Origin: Sphingomonas kaistensis
GTDB lineage: Bacteria > Pseudomonadota > Alphaproteobacteria > Sphingomonadales > Sphingomonadaceae
Direction of reading: 5' to 3'
Assembly: GCF_036884275.1 (NCBI RefSeq)
Contig: NZ_CP145607.1
Location: forward strand, 372,001-436,000
Length of the DNA stretch: 64,000 nucleotides
Made by a program: the position numbers and the translations under genes. The notes under the pieces were generated by a model, which did no database searches, was not told where the DNA came from, and worked only from the letters and a program-made list of their open reading frames with translations. The stretch's first letter is position 1. Every line of letters begins with the position of its first letter. Below are positions 27,309 to 37,217 of this stretch, one piece after another.

Positions 27309-29345
27309 GTGACCGAAGACCTTGTCGCTTTCCGTTCCGGCTTGATCTCTGCAGCTCATGAAGAAGCGTCCATCGAAGGCAGCGAAGCGAATGCCGACCA
27401 CTTCGCTGCGATCGTTGGACGGCTTCTTGAGGAAGCAGGCATCGTTGAGAATCTCAGTCGTCTACCTTTTGACGGCATGATCGGCTCTGCTCGCGCGAGA
27501 ATGTCGTTGGGAGCGCTGGACGAGGATGGCGAGACCCTCATCCTGATGAGCGCTCTTCTTTGTGAGCCGGATAGCAAACTCGGCCTGCCTCAAATTCGCG
27601 AGGCGGCGGAACGCTGTTTGCGCTTTTACACCGAAGCAACTCGGGACGGGCTTCGCCGCGCCGAATGTGTAGCACCCGAAGTTCAGGAATTCGGAAAGCA
27701 AATCGAAAACACCGCTCAACAGATTTCATTGGTTCGAGTCATTGTTGTCACTGACGCTGAGATTCCTGCCGCAGTGCTGCAGGAGCGGCAGATCGAAGGC
27801 ACCATCATCCGCTTCGAGATATTCGATCTAAAGCGGCTGATCCGTGTACTCGGGGAAGGGGCATCACGCGAGGACATCGAAGTTGATTTGACGAACGAAT
27901 TAGGTGCGCCCCTACCATGCCTTAAGATCCCTTCCTCCACCGGCGAGTATGACACCTACCTGGCAGCCGTGCCGGGAGAGCTCCTGAGCAGGATTTACGC
28001 GAAGTTTGGCACCCGTCTTCTCGAGCTGAACGTTCGAGCTTTCCTGGGCGTCCGCGGAAAGAAAACCGCGAATGCAGGACTTCGAGACACCCTGCTCCGA
28101 AGCCCTGATCGTTTCCTAGCTTTCAACAATGGCATCGTCGCAACCGTAGATGACATATCCTTGTGTACGAACGAAAACGGCGTCGCGGTCGGCAGCCTCA
28201 AGGGCCTGCAGATTGTGAACGGTGGCCAGACCACTGCTTCACTCTTCAGGGCGAAACGGAAGGAGCGCGCAGACATCTCACATGTCATGGTCCCCACAAA
28301 GATCATTCACGTGAAAGGGAACGCGACCGCACTCGATGAAATGGTTCGAAGCATTTCTAGATCAGCGAATACGCAGAATACCGTCCAACCTGCCGACTTC
28401 TCAGCGAACGACCCGTTTCATTGGGACGTGGAGCGACTAGCGAACAATTCGTGGTCGCCGGACGGGCGAACTCGGTGGTTCTACGAACGGGCCAGAGGCA
28501 CCTATGGCGTTGCCGAAGATAATGCCGAGCTTAGTGCTGCAACCAAAAGGCTGTTTAAGGTCGAAACACCAAAAGAGCGAAGATTCACAAAGACCGACCT
28601 CGCCAGATACGTTTCGGCATGGGAGGGGCGCCCCTTTGAAGTCGCACGTGGTGGTCAGAAAAACTTCCAGTTATTCATGCAGCGCCTGAAGCAGTCTCCC
28701 ATCGAGATAGACGAGCCTTGGTTCCAGCGCCTGATCGCCACTGCGATTCTTTATCGGACCACTGAGCGGATTGTGCGGCAGGCCGGTTTTCCGGCCTATC
28801 GTGCGCTTATCTCTGCTTACACAGTGGCGTTGATAGGCCAGCTTACAGGCGGTCGAATGGATTTCGGCCTTATCTGGAAGCAGCAGAGTCTATCCGAAGG
28901 GTTTGAGGCACTGGTCGCCACTTGGGCAGCAGAGGTGGATCGCCTTGTGCGAGAAACCGCAGGCAATCGGATGCCAACGGAGTGGGCGAAGAAGGAGGAG
29001 TGCTGGGCCTCTTTGTGTGCGCAAATGCCCGCACCCCCGGCCGCTCTGCCTCCCGAGCTCATGCATCAGGGAGGACGATCACCAGAGCACGGAAGCGCCA
29101 AGCCGGCGGTGCCGCTGACCTCTGCGGATTACCTCCTCATCCAGAAGACGATGGAGCTTGACGCAGGAACCCTGCTTAGAATCAGTGAAGAGGGAAAGCA
29201 AAGCGGGCTCCTCCACTGGAAGGTAGCTGCGATTTGTCAGACCGTCGCAACTTACGCGGCCGGCGGCTGGAACCGAAGGCCGTCGGCCAAGCAATGCCGG
29301 GTTGTCATTGACGCGGTGGAGAAGGTTCGCGCCGCCGCCGATTGA
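27309..29345 (+). CDS. AIPR family protein (abortive infection phage resistance)
   Basis: The 678-aa protein starts at GTG 27309, 6 nt after GGAGA; another GTG at 27303 is too close to that site. The AIPR signature runs from about residue 215 to 370: LLELNVRAFLG, RDTLLRSPDRFLAFNNGIVATV, LQIVNGGQTTASL and SRSANTQNTVQPADFSAND. AIPR proteins occur in abortive-infection loci and in methylase-Vsr restriction systems; their biochemical activity is poorly defined. First gene of the defence operon; its stop overlaps the next start as TTGA. The role here (sensor or effector) is unknown. Confidence 0.9.
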   Translation: MTEDLVAFRSGLISAAHEEASIEGSEANADHFAAIVGRLLEEAGIVENLSRLPFDGMIGSARARMSLGALDEDGETLILMSALLCEPDSKLGLPQIREAAERCLRFYTEATRDGLRRAECVAPEVQEFGKQIENTAQQISLVRVIVVTDAEIPAAVLQERQIEGTIIRFEIFDLKRLIRVLGEGASREDIEVDLTNELGAPLPCLKIPSSTGEYDTYLAAVPGELLSRIYAKFGTRLLELNVRAFLGVRGKKTANAGLRDTLLRSPDRFLAFNNGIVATVDDISLCTNENGVAVGSLKGLQIVNGGQTTASLFRAKRKERADISHVMVPTKIIHVKGNATALDEMVRSISRSANTQNTVQPADFSANDPFHWDVERLANNSWSPDGRTRWFYERARGTYGVAEDNAELSAATKRLFKVETPKERRFTKTDLARYVSAWEGRPFEVARGGQKNFQLFMQRLKQSPIEIDEPWFQRLIATAILYRTTERIVRQAGFPAYRALISAYTVALIGQLTGGRMDFGLIWKQQSLSEGFEALVATWAAEVDRLVRETAGNRMPTEWAKKEECWASLCAQMPAPPAALPPELMHQGGRSPEHGSAKPAVPLTSADYLLIQKTMELDAGTLLRISEEGKQSGLLHWKVAAICQTVATYAAGGWNRRPSAKQCRVVIDAVEKVRAAAD

Positions 29346-32035
29346 ACCTGCGTGAATCAGTGCTTGACGCCGACGGTCTGTCCGTCTGTGTTGGTGGGCG
29401 GGGGCGACTTGTGTCGGATGAGAGTGATCGCTCAAGGGGCAGGCGTTTGTGCCCCGAACTGCTACTGCCCGGGGCCGCTGGCCGGCCGGCACCAGCCTCC
29501 CATCTTATGAAGCTTATCTGCAATGCGGCGCTCGCTGAGCCCACGGGAGGCATCTGCCTGCTGCTGCCGCAATCCCAAGGGGTCGAGCACCTGACATCAG
29601 TCATCGCGGCGTTCTCGTGTCTTCCTCGGGACACGGCTGACAACGCCTCGGCTCAGATTGCACGGACATTTTGCCCGGATCAAAAGGTAAGGGTTCTCCC
29701 CGATGGCTACGTGTACAAGGTCGCCGGGGTTGTGCCGCCGCACATCAGCGATCGACCAGGGTACTGGCTGCAGTACCTCGATGTAAAAAAAGGCGCTGGG
29801 AAGGGAAGGTTCGCGGTCTGGGGCGAGGATCTTCGCCGACTTGAGCCAACTGAGAGATCTCGCCCTTTGGGGCCAGATCGGAAGCTTTGGTCGAGAGCCG
29901 TCCCGACCACCATCGATCGGCTGTGCGGCACTCGGACCTTGGGCAATCATGCACTGCTAACAAACAGAGTTGTGCTCCTCGGTAGTCGGACCGACCTGCA
30001 GGCCTTCCTGCAAGAGACTAGGCTGCTGCCTACGGACTGCGAGGATACTGACTGCATCGACGCGCTGGGTAACGAGTTCCCTTGGGGCAGCGTCGGGGAG
30101 GATGGCACCGTTTACATAGAGCATCCTAGATCAACTCCAGGGGAGCCGCTCATCGCAGCTACTCGGAACTTCGTTGCAGCGCGACGAGCCGCTGAAGAGG
30201 CTTCAGTTGGAAGCAAGCTGTTCGTGAGCAAATGGCTCGATGGTGTGCTGCAGAATCTCGAGACGGCCTCGCGGATCGCTCAAAGGCAGCGCATGGTTGT
30301 TCTTGCCGACGCAAGCGCGAGGGACCGTGTATCGCTGCTCAGCAAGGACGGCTGGATTGTGTGGGAGCCGGCACCCTCGGAGTTGCTCGGCGATGATGAG
30401 AGCCGAATTGTAGGACTTCCGTGTCTCGACAAGAACACGCGCGCGGCTCGCCGCGAAAGAGAACTCGACCTGACTTGTGAAATCGCGAACGAGAGTTCCT
30501 TGGCAGATTGCTACGCTGCCCTGCAGCAACTCGGAGACGCGGTTGGGTCTGTCGACTTCGACCACGACGAGCTGTTGGATGATGCAGTCGAGGACCAACT
30601 TTCACGTCTATGGGGCCTCTTCCTAGAGGCGACCGGGTGGCTAATCACGCCGGAGGAAGAGCATCGGAAAGCCTTCCTAGCCCGAATGTCAGATGCACGC
30701 GGAGCCATTCTCTCTCTGAAACACACTACAGCTCCGACTGTGCTGCAGCCTATGACCCGAACTATCGACGCGCTTGCTGCCTTCATCGACCGATACGCTG
30801 CAGGTGCGACTACTCCAAAGGCTGACGCGCTGCTTGCGGCCATCGAAAGCCTTAACCCGCAGAGCATCGTGTTCGGAAGCGCCAATGACCGAGATCTTGC
30901 CAGATCGGCTCTGGAGGGCCTGGTCGCTCCGCAGGAAATCGTATCAGTGTCAGAGATGCGGGAGCATGTTGAAGGCGAGCGTGTGGTTGCCTGTTCGCTC
31001 ATGGCCAGGAAGACCTTCGCCCGTTTTTTCGATCCATGCCCTGCTTCTACAATCGCATTGGTAGCATACGACTTCGAGCAGCATATTTACCAATCACGAC
31101 TGGAGCGTCGAAGCAACCTCCGCAAACGGCTTTCACCCGATTTGGACGTCAAGGCGCGCTTAACGGGCTTCGCTGCGAGCACCTTCGCAAGCAAGAGACC
31201 GGAACCGCCGTCCAAGACTCCTGACGACAGCCCAATCGCAATTGAGCGCGTCGCCAGCGCATCTCGAAAACCGAAGTGCGTCTTGCCAGAGGGATCAAGG
31301 GCCGAGACGGACCAGACACGGGAAGGCAGGCTTTGTCGGTTTTCTGGCTGCTCGTGGGCGGTATTTACGCCAAATCACGCTGTTTCGGTGCTCGCTCAGC
31401 AGGGGACAAGTGCCATCATCCGCAGGACGGTCGATGAGCTGCTTACTGGAGACCGGCTGCTGCTCCGAGAGGCCGGGGATAAGGATGTCATTCGACTTAT
31501 CGCTGAAGATACGGCGGGCCCAACCACCTACGCGCAGCTCTGGGAAGCTGGACAGCGCTGGAAGACCGCTCTGAAGAAGATCTCACCGAACCCAGCTACG
31601 CTCTGGCAGAAGCTTTCCTGGCTCGGATTACACCGTGACCCCGTGACGATTCGCTACTGGCTGCTTGATGATGGCATGATTGGCCCGCGATCGCAGGACG
31701 ACATCTCAATAATCGTCGAAGCCGCAGGCGAGCAGCCCGACGACAAGAAGTGGCAGGAATGCTGGGACGCAATCGTGAGGTTGCGAACGCTGCACATGCG
31801 AGCGGGAATGCAGCTCACTCAAGCACTCGAGGAAGAGTGCAGCGACCTCATGTTCGCAGATTTCGAGCATGAGCAGGCGGTTGAACTCTCCTTGGGATTG
31901 CTTTGGCTCGTGTCCGTTCAAAGCATTCAAGCTCCTGCGCACTGGCCCGCGAACATCGTCAATGCACTCCATTGGGGGCGCGAGGACTGGCGTGATGACA
32001 TGCTGAGGAATGTTATAGTGGGAGCGGGTTGCTAG
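29342..32035 (+). CDS. DrmE-like ~900-aa protein of DISARM-type locus
   Basis: The 897-aa protein starts at TTG 29342, overlapping the AIPR stop (TTGA), so translation is coupled. I see no Walker, nuclease or methylase motif. Placement between a C5-methyltransferase and drmA/drmB, the length, and a C-terminal region with ELLTGDRLLLRE, TYAQLWEAGQRW and TIRYWLLDDGMIGPRSQDD agree with DrmE, the class-2 DISARM protein of unknown function. That assignment comes from context and remembered family features, not an alignment. The N-terminal ~55 residues look poorly conserved; an ATG at 29507 (MKLICNAALAEP) is a possible alternative start. Confidence 0.6.
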   Translation: MNLRESVLDADGLSVCVGGRGRLVSDESDRSRGRRLCPELLLPGAAGRPAPASHLMKLICNAALAEPTGGICLLLPQSQGVEHLTSVIAAFSCLPRDTADNASAQIARTFCPDQKVRVLPDGYVYKVAGVVPPHISDRPGYWLQYLDVKKGAGKGRFAVWGEDLRRLEPTERSRPLGPDRKLWSRAVPTTIDRLCGTRTLGNHALLTNRVVLLGSRTDLQAFLQETRLLPTDCEDTDCIDALGNEFPWGSVGEDGTVYIEHPRSTPGEPLIAATRNFVAARRAAEEASVGSKLFVSKWLDGVLQNLETASRIAQRQRMVVLADASARDRVSLLSKDGWIVWEPAPSELLGDDESRIVGLPCLDKNTRAARRERELDLTCEIANESSLADCYAALQQLGDAVGSVDFDHDELLDDAVEDQLSRLWGLFLEATGWLITPEEEHRKAFLARMSDARGAILSLKHTTAPTVLQPMTRTIDALAAFIDRYAAGATTPKADALLAAIESLNPQSIVFGSANDRDLARSALEGLVAPQEIVSVSEMREHVEGERVVACSLMARKTFARFFDPCPASTIALVAYDFEQHIYQSRLERRSNLRKRLSPDLDVKARLTGFAASTFASKRPEPPSKTPDDSPIAIERVASASRKPKCVLPEGSRAETDQTREGRLCRFSGCSWAVFTPNHAVSVLAQQGTSAIIRRTVDELLTGDRLLLREAGDKDVIRLIAEDTAGPTTYAQLWEAGQRWKTALKKISPNPATLWQKLSWLGLHRDPVTIRYWLLDDGMIGPRSQDDISIIVEAAGEQPDDKKWQECWDAIVRLRTLHMRAGMQLTQALEEECSDLMFADFEHEQAVELSLGLLWLVSVQSIQAPAHWPANIVNALHWGREDWRDDMLRNVIVGAGC

Positions 32036-33771
32036 TGGCCCGCCTTATCCCCCCGATCCCCCCAGCAGACATTCCGGATTCCGAGCGTCGGTTATTCGTG
32101 AAGCTGGCAGGCGAGCCCGGAACTGAGGATTGGACTGTTTTTCACTCTCTTGGACTCTCGAGCAGCTACACAGGTCACTTTGGAGAGATCGATTTCGTCG
32201 TTGTGATCCCAAAACGGGGCGTCGTCTGCATCGAGGTCAAGGGGGGCGGCGTATCTCAAAAGGATGGTGTCTGGAGATCAAAAGACCGCCACGGCTGGAC
32301 GCACGAGTTAAAGCGCTCGCCATTCGCGCAAGCCCGAAGTGCGATGTTCAAGTTGCGCAAGGCGGTGGAAGAAAGGTTTGGCCAGAACTCTGCGGAGGCG
32401 CATGTGCCCTTTGGATATCTGGTCGTTCTGCCGGATGTCGATTGTCCTCCTCCATGTCCGGAATTCGCTCGCGGAGATGTCTTGGACCGGCATAATCTCG
32501 AGCGGCCGATTGCTGCTCTCATAGAGAAGTGTCCCACGCTGACAGCGGCGATGCCCGGCGAAGGTGCGAGGGCAGCATTCCTTGCCCCCATAAACAGCTT
32601 GAAGAGCTTTTTCAGACCCGACTTCGATCGCGTTCGCACGGCGGGGGCCAGCCTTAAGCCAGTCGAGGATCAGCTAAGGGCGTTGACCGACGAACAATAT
32701 GATGCGCTCGACACGGTTGAGATAAATCCCCGTTGCGTGGTCATAGGCCCTGCGGGCACGGGCAAGACAACCCTTGCGGTCGAGTATGCCCGACGCTTAG
32801 CCGAGCAAGGAAAATCCGTGCTCCTGGCATGCTACAACAAGATGCTCGGCGCTTGGCTTGCAACAAGGGTGCAAGGCATGCCCGGGGGTCGGGTAGTAGC
32901 CGGCTCCCTACACAAACTGCTCGAAGACAGGATCAAAGTCAGTCAGTTCGCCGATGAGTTCCGCAAGCACCGCGGCCATCCCGATCTCTTCTCGGAGCTG
33001 TACCCCTTGTACGGAGCGATGGCTCTCGATGAAGCCAATGAGCGGTTCGATGCCGTGTTGATCGACGAGGCTCAGGACTTCCGCTCTGAAGCGCTTGTAG
33101 CCATTGCGAACGCGTGGATACGCAGCGTTGAAGGAGCTCAAGTAGTTCTGTTCGGCGACTACTCTCAGCAGGCGCTATACGATACACCGAAGGAAAGCCT
33201 CGACATTGCTCGATCATGCTTGGGGGCTTGCACCGTAGTCCCACTGACGAAGAATTGTCGGAACACCCGGCGCATTGCCGTTCAGACATCACATCTTTCC
33301 GGCTTCGCCAGCCTGAAACTGCATACCGGTCAGCCAGAGGGAGACGCAGTCGAGACGCTGTTCTACTCGAGGTCATCAGACCAAGGGGCACTGCTAGCAA
33401 AGGTCTTCCGAAAACTCAAGGACGATGGCATACCTGCAGATGAAGTCGTTGTCCTTGGAAAGTACCGGCTCGACAATTCAGACTTTTCCAAGTTGCCGAC
33501 TGAAAGCCCATGGCAACTAGCCGACGCAGCCTTCAGTCCCTCACCAAAGGGAATTGTCCCATATTCCACCATTTGGGCCTACAAAGGCCTTGAAGCAGCG
33601 GTAGTGATTATCGTTGATGTGGATACTTTGGAAGAAGGTGAAGGCGAGGCCCTCTTGTACGTTGCGATGTCAAGGGCCCGCGTTCAGTTGTACATGCTGG
33701 TTCATCGTAACTGTCGCGCTACATATGATCGGAAGATCGCAAAAGGTCTTTTGAAGGTAATCGGCCAATGA
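32035..33771 (+). CDS. NERD nuclease domain fused to SF1 (UvrD-like) helicase
   Basis: The 578-aa protein has an N-terminal NERD (nuclease-related) domain with GEIDFVVV (Asp53) and CIEVKGG (Glu67, Lys69), the D-ExK triad. Residues ~220-578 form an SF1 helicase: Walker A GPAGTGKT (238-245), Walker B IDEAQD (343-348), AYKGLEAAVVIIVD and LLYVAMSRARVQL. GTG 32035 follows GGGAG by 10 nt and shares its G with the preceding TAG; a TTG at 32029 is the alternative. The stop overlaps drmA (ATGA). It would unwind and perhaps cut foreign DNA. It is not a standard DISARM component. Confidence 0.88.
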   Translation: MARLIPPIPPADIPDSERRLFVKLAGEPGTEDWTVFHSLGLSSSYTGHFGEIDFVVVIPKRGVVCIEVKGGGVSQKDGVWRSKDRHGWTHELKRSPFAQARSAMFKLRKAVEERFGQNSAEAHVPFGYLVVLPDVDCPPPCPEFARGDVLDRHNLERPIAALIEKCPTLTAAMPGEGARAAFLAPINSLKSFFRPDFDRVRTAGASLKPVEDQLRALTDEQYDALDTVEINPRCVVIGPAGTGKTTLAVEYARRLAEQGKSVLLACYNKMLGAWLATRVQGMPGGRVVAGSLHKLLEDRIKVSQFADEFRKHRGHPDLFSELYPLYGAMALDEANERFDAVLIDEAQDFRSEALVAIANAWIRSVEGAQVVLFGDYSQQALYDTPKESLDIARSCLGACTVVPLTKNCRNTRRIAVQTSHLSGFASLKLHTGQPEGDAVETLFYSRSSDQGALLAKVFRKLKDDGIPADEVVVLGKYRLDNSDFSKLPTESPWQLADAAFSPSPKGIVPYSTIWAYKGLEAAVVIIVDVDTLEEGEGEALLYVAMSRARVQLYMLVHRNCRATYDRKIAKGLLKVIGQ

Positions 33772-36700
33772 GCGGCAACTACTTTGGCATTCCGGAAGAA
33801 CTCGGCAGTGCTGCAGCCGTCCGAGAGTTCGTCGTAAACTGGCTGCGCAGGGAGCTTGTTGGACCGGCACCCGGCCACCCGATGATGCAGTGGGACGGGC
33901 AGCGCCCTGAGCTCATCGGCGAGGAAGTCCTGCGTCCGCAGGACCCTCCAAGATATAGATACGGTGCTGGCATCCTGTTCCCGCGCGGAGTGACCTATTC
34001 GGGAAGTCTTGATCCTGGCGAGGGCACCGCGGCTCTCGAACAGGCCGAACCAATCGACAGCGATCGCGGTGATAACGAAGATGACGGTCAGGCTACTAGT
34101 TCTGCGCCCACGGATGATCGTTCCGAGGAGTCCGACCAGGATGTCGAACCGGCGTTCGTTTTCCTGCCCAGTACGATGGGGATCAGTTTCCTTGTCGAGA
34201 CGGAAGGAGATCTGGAGGTAGAAGTTGAGTGGGCAACCTACGAAGGTGTTACGCTCCGCGGCTACAGCACCAATTCGCGTTCTGAAGAGGGTCAGACACT
34301 CTGGTTCCGCCGGCCCACCCGACGAACACTTGAGCTCGATCGAGAGTCACTGCTGACCGTCCAGCAGCAGCGGAAAACACTCGTTGAGGAGTCAGGAAAG
34401 GCAACGCTCGTTCTCCATGTAATGAGCCGCCATTGGAGCACCTCTCCCACTACCCGGCTCGTCACCATCACACTCATGAACGCGAGCGAATCTGAACCGC
34501 GCAACGAAGCCTGTTTCTTCCAGTGCGGCTTTCAAGTGCGACCACTGCGCGGAAGCCGTATCCTTCCTTACGCCGAGAGGTCTGAAGAGCTTTCGGATGC
34601 CGAAGAGTTGTCGCTGCGGCTGCTGTACCGGCACCGGCCGATTTATGCAGTTGGACATGGTTGCGCCGCTGACTGGGAGACTGCCGAAGAAGGCGAAGTG
34701 AACGCCGTGCGCACGGAAGTGATGCCGGTCCACGAGCAGGCTCCCATTCTGCCGCGGGATCAGATTGCCGGGGTCGACCTTTCGATGGGACGCCTGGCAG
34801 AGGGAACGGTTGATCAGATCGTCGCTTCCTGCACGAGCCTTGCAGCCGCGTATGCTGCATGGATCGATGAACGTCGTGACGAACTGCAATCCGATCCCAG
34901 CTTGTCAGCTGCATTGCAGCAAGTGGCATCCCAGCATCTCGATAATTGCCTAGCCTGCCTCGAACGCATGAAAGACGGCATCGCGATCTTGAATTCCGAC
35001 GCAGATGCGCTTGACGCGTTCAAACTGATGAACAGAGCGATGGTAGAGCAACGAGCTCACTACGCTCTTTCGTCGGAAGCGGAGCTCCGCCGGGGCTGGA
35101 TCGAAGCCACAGGCGGCTACGCGCCAGAACGGACCTACAGTGCTCCCGAGTATCCCTACTCGACTGCCTGGCGGCCCTTCCAGCTCGCCTTTGTGCTCAT
35201 GAATCTTGCACCGTTCACGGAGCCAAAAGGTGCGGCCCGCGACCTCGTCGACGTCATCTGGTTCCCGACTGGCGGCGGAAAGACCGAAGCCTACTTGGGA
35301 CTGGCTGCCTTCAGCATCCTGCATCGAAGGTTGGTCGATCCGGCAAATGCGGGCACCACTGTGCTCATGCGCTACACGCTGCGGTTGCTGACAACTCAGC
35401 AATTCCAGAGAGCTGCGTCCCTGATCTGTGCGCTAGAGCTGATCCGGCGCAAGGACCCCGAGAGCTTCGGCACTGAGCCGATAACGATCGGCCTGTGGCT
35501 AGGCTCAGGCGTCACTCCGAACCGCAATAAGGAAGCCGTTTCCGATCTGGCGAAGCTCGGTCAGGGAGAGGGGGACAACCGGTTCATCGTCCTCTCATGT
35601 CCTTGGTGCGGGATCGACATGGGCCCCCGCGAATTCGGGCGAAAGACCCGTGTCTTTGGCTATGAGCCGCAGGCTAACCCGGCTCAGGTACGATTTAGGT
35701 GCGAGGATCCCGGCTGCGACTTCAATTCACACGCTGGCCTTCCTCTCGAGGTAGTCGATGAGCGCATCTACGCCTCACCTCCTACGATGATCATCGGGAC
35801 CGTCGATAAGTTCGCGATGATGCCTTGGCAGCCGGACGCGCGAAAGATCTTCGGCTTGGATGCGGACAAGCAAGTCACGCCACCGGACCTCGTCATACAG
35901 GACGAACTCCACCTGATTGCAGGTCCTCTCGGATCGATGGTGGGTCACTACGAAACAGTGATCGACGAGCTGTGTACCGGACGGATTGACGGCCGGCGCG
36001 TCGGCCCCAAAGTGATTGCGTCCACCGCGACGATCGCCAGAGCCGTTGAACAGGTGAAGTCGCTCTACAACCGTCCTGCAGTACTTTTCCCGCCTCAGGG
36101 TCTTCGCGCAGGGGAGTCGTACTTCGCACAGGAGCGAAAGGACGTATGCGGGCGCCTCTATGTGGGCGTGCTAGGCAGCGCTCTCTCGTCCCACGTGGTG
36201 GCGCAAATCAGGACTGTTTCCGCGCTTCTGCAGGCACCTGCACTGCTCGCGAAGCCTGCATGCGAGCCAGTCTCTGACGCCTTCCGTGACCCGTACTGGA
36301 CCTTGATGTGCTACTTCAACTCGCTACGGGAGCTAGGACGCGCAGCAACGCTGATACAAGCCGACATCAGGGAGTACCTGAACGCAGTCTGGGACAGGAT
36401 CGGACTGCGGGCAGACTTGCTCGGCGACGGCGCGAAGTCGCTCCGACGTTTCATCAACCGAGACGAGGAGCTTACCAGCCGCCTTCGCAGCAGCGAGATC
36501 CCCGGGACGCTGCAGAAACTGTTCACTGGGCTTCCGTCCCCCGCGACCGTGGACATGTGCCTAGCCACGAACATGATCCAGGTCGGGCTGGACGTCCCGA
36601 GACTAAGCGTAATGACGATCGTGGGCCAGCCAAAGACAGCTTCGGAATACATTCAAGCTTCCAGTCGCGTCGGTCGCGACAAGAACAAGCCAGGACTTGT

Positions 36701-37217
36701 CGTCACGAATTACAACCCGTTCAAACCGCGGGACAGGTCACATTTTGAAAGCTTCAGATCTTATCACGAGAACGTATACCGGCACGTCGAACCGACAAGT
36801 GTGACGCCCTTTGCCGTGCCCGTATCGGAACGGGCCATTCACGCTCTAGCCGTAACTCTGGCTCGCTACAGAGTTCCGGAGCTTTTACAGTCGCCGCAGG
36901 CGGGTATTTCGCCGAGCACTCGCGAGATGATCAGAGACGTAATCGGAACTCGGGCCGCGGCAGTCTCGCCTGAAGATGCTCGCGTAGCTCTGGAGAAGCT
37001 CGACGACTTCTTAGACCTATGGGATCGCTGGCGACCTCAGTCCTATGGCGACTTCATTGGCTCGAGTGAAAATGAACCTCTGCTCTGGCCGGCTGGGAAG
37101 TCGCCACCAGACGAGGAGTGGAAATACACCAAGCCCACCATGGCCTCGATGCGCAACGTTGATGCCGAAAGCGAGGCTGTACTAATTCGCGAGTACAGAA
37201 CCGGTGCGGTCTCGTGA
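33768..37217 (+). CDS. DrmA-like DISARM helicase
   Basis: The 1149-aa SF2 helicase has an N-terminal domain (WLRRELVGPAPGHP, PQDPPRYRYGAGILFP) characteristic of DISARM DrmA. Walker A FPTGGGKTEAY is near 499-509 and Walker B QDELHLIAGPLGS near 711-723. Between them sits an insert with CPWC and CEDPGC, a probable zinc ribbon. The C-terminal RecA lobe has ATNMIQVGLDVPRLSVM and QASSRVGRDKNK (~963-974). DrmA forms a DNA-loaded complex with DrmB in characterised systems. Overlaps the NERD helicase (ATGA) and drmB (GTGA). Family call strong; behaviour in this variant locus is inferred. Confidence 0.88.
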   Translation: MSGNYFGIPEELGSAAAVREFVVNWLRRELVGPAPGHPMMQWDGQRPELIGEEVLRPQDPPRYRYGAGILFPRGVTYSGSLDPGEGTAALEQAEPIDSDRGDNEDDGQATSSAPTDDRSEESDQDVEPAFVFLPSTMGISFLVETEGDLEVEVEWATYEGVTLRGYSTNSRSEEGQTLWFRRPTRRTLELDRESLLTVQQQRKTLVEESGKATLVLHVMSRHWSTSPTTRLVTITLMNASESEPRNEACFFQCGFQVRPLRGSRILPYAERSEELSDAEELSLRLLYRHRPIYAVGHGCAADWETAEEGEVNAVRTEVMPVHEQAPILPRDQIAGVDLSMGRLAEGTVDQIVASCTSLAAAYAAWIDERRDELQSDPSLSAALQQVASQHLDNCLACLERMKDGIAILNSDADALDAFKLMNRAMVEQRAHYALSSEAELRRGWIEATGGYAPERTYSAPEYPYSTAWRPFQLAFVLMNLAPFTEPKGAARDLVDVIWFPTGGGKTEAYLGLAAFSILHRRLVDPANAGTTVLMRYTLRLLTTQQFQRAASLICALELIRRKDPESFGTEPITIGLWLGSGVTPNRNKEAVSDLAKLGQGEGDNRFIVLSCPWCGIDMGPREFGRKTRVFGYEPQANPAQVRFRCEDPGCDFNSHAGLPLEVVDERIYASPPTMIIGTVDKFAMMPWQPDARKIFGLDADKQVTPPDLVIQDELHLIAGPLGSMVGHYETVIDELCTGRIDGRRVGPKVIASTATIARAVEQVKSLYNRPAVLFPPQGLRAGESYFAQERKDVCGRLYVGVLGSALSSHVVAQIRTVSALLQAPALLAKPACEPVSDAFRDPYWTLMCYFNSLRELGRAATLIQADIREYLNAVWDRIGLRADLLGDGAKSLRRFINRDEELTSRLRSSEIPGTLQKLFTGLPSPATVDMCLATNMIQVGLDVPRLSVMTIVGQPKTASEYIQASSRVGRDKNKPGLVVTNYNPFKPRDRSHFESFRSYHENVYRHVEPTSVTPFAVPVSERAIHALAVTLARYRVPELLQSPQAGISPSTREMIRDVIGTRAAAVSPEDARVALEKLDDFLDLWDRWRPQSYGDFIGSSENEPLLWPAGKSPPDEEWKYTKPTMASMRNVDAESEAVLIREYRTGAVS

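Noticed and set aside
30653-30690. Possible phospholipase-D HKD motif (HRK) in the DrmE-like protein
   Set aside because: The Asp is not at the required spacing (HxKx4D) and there is no second copy; DrmC activity is not supported.
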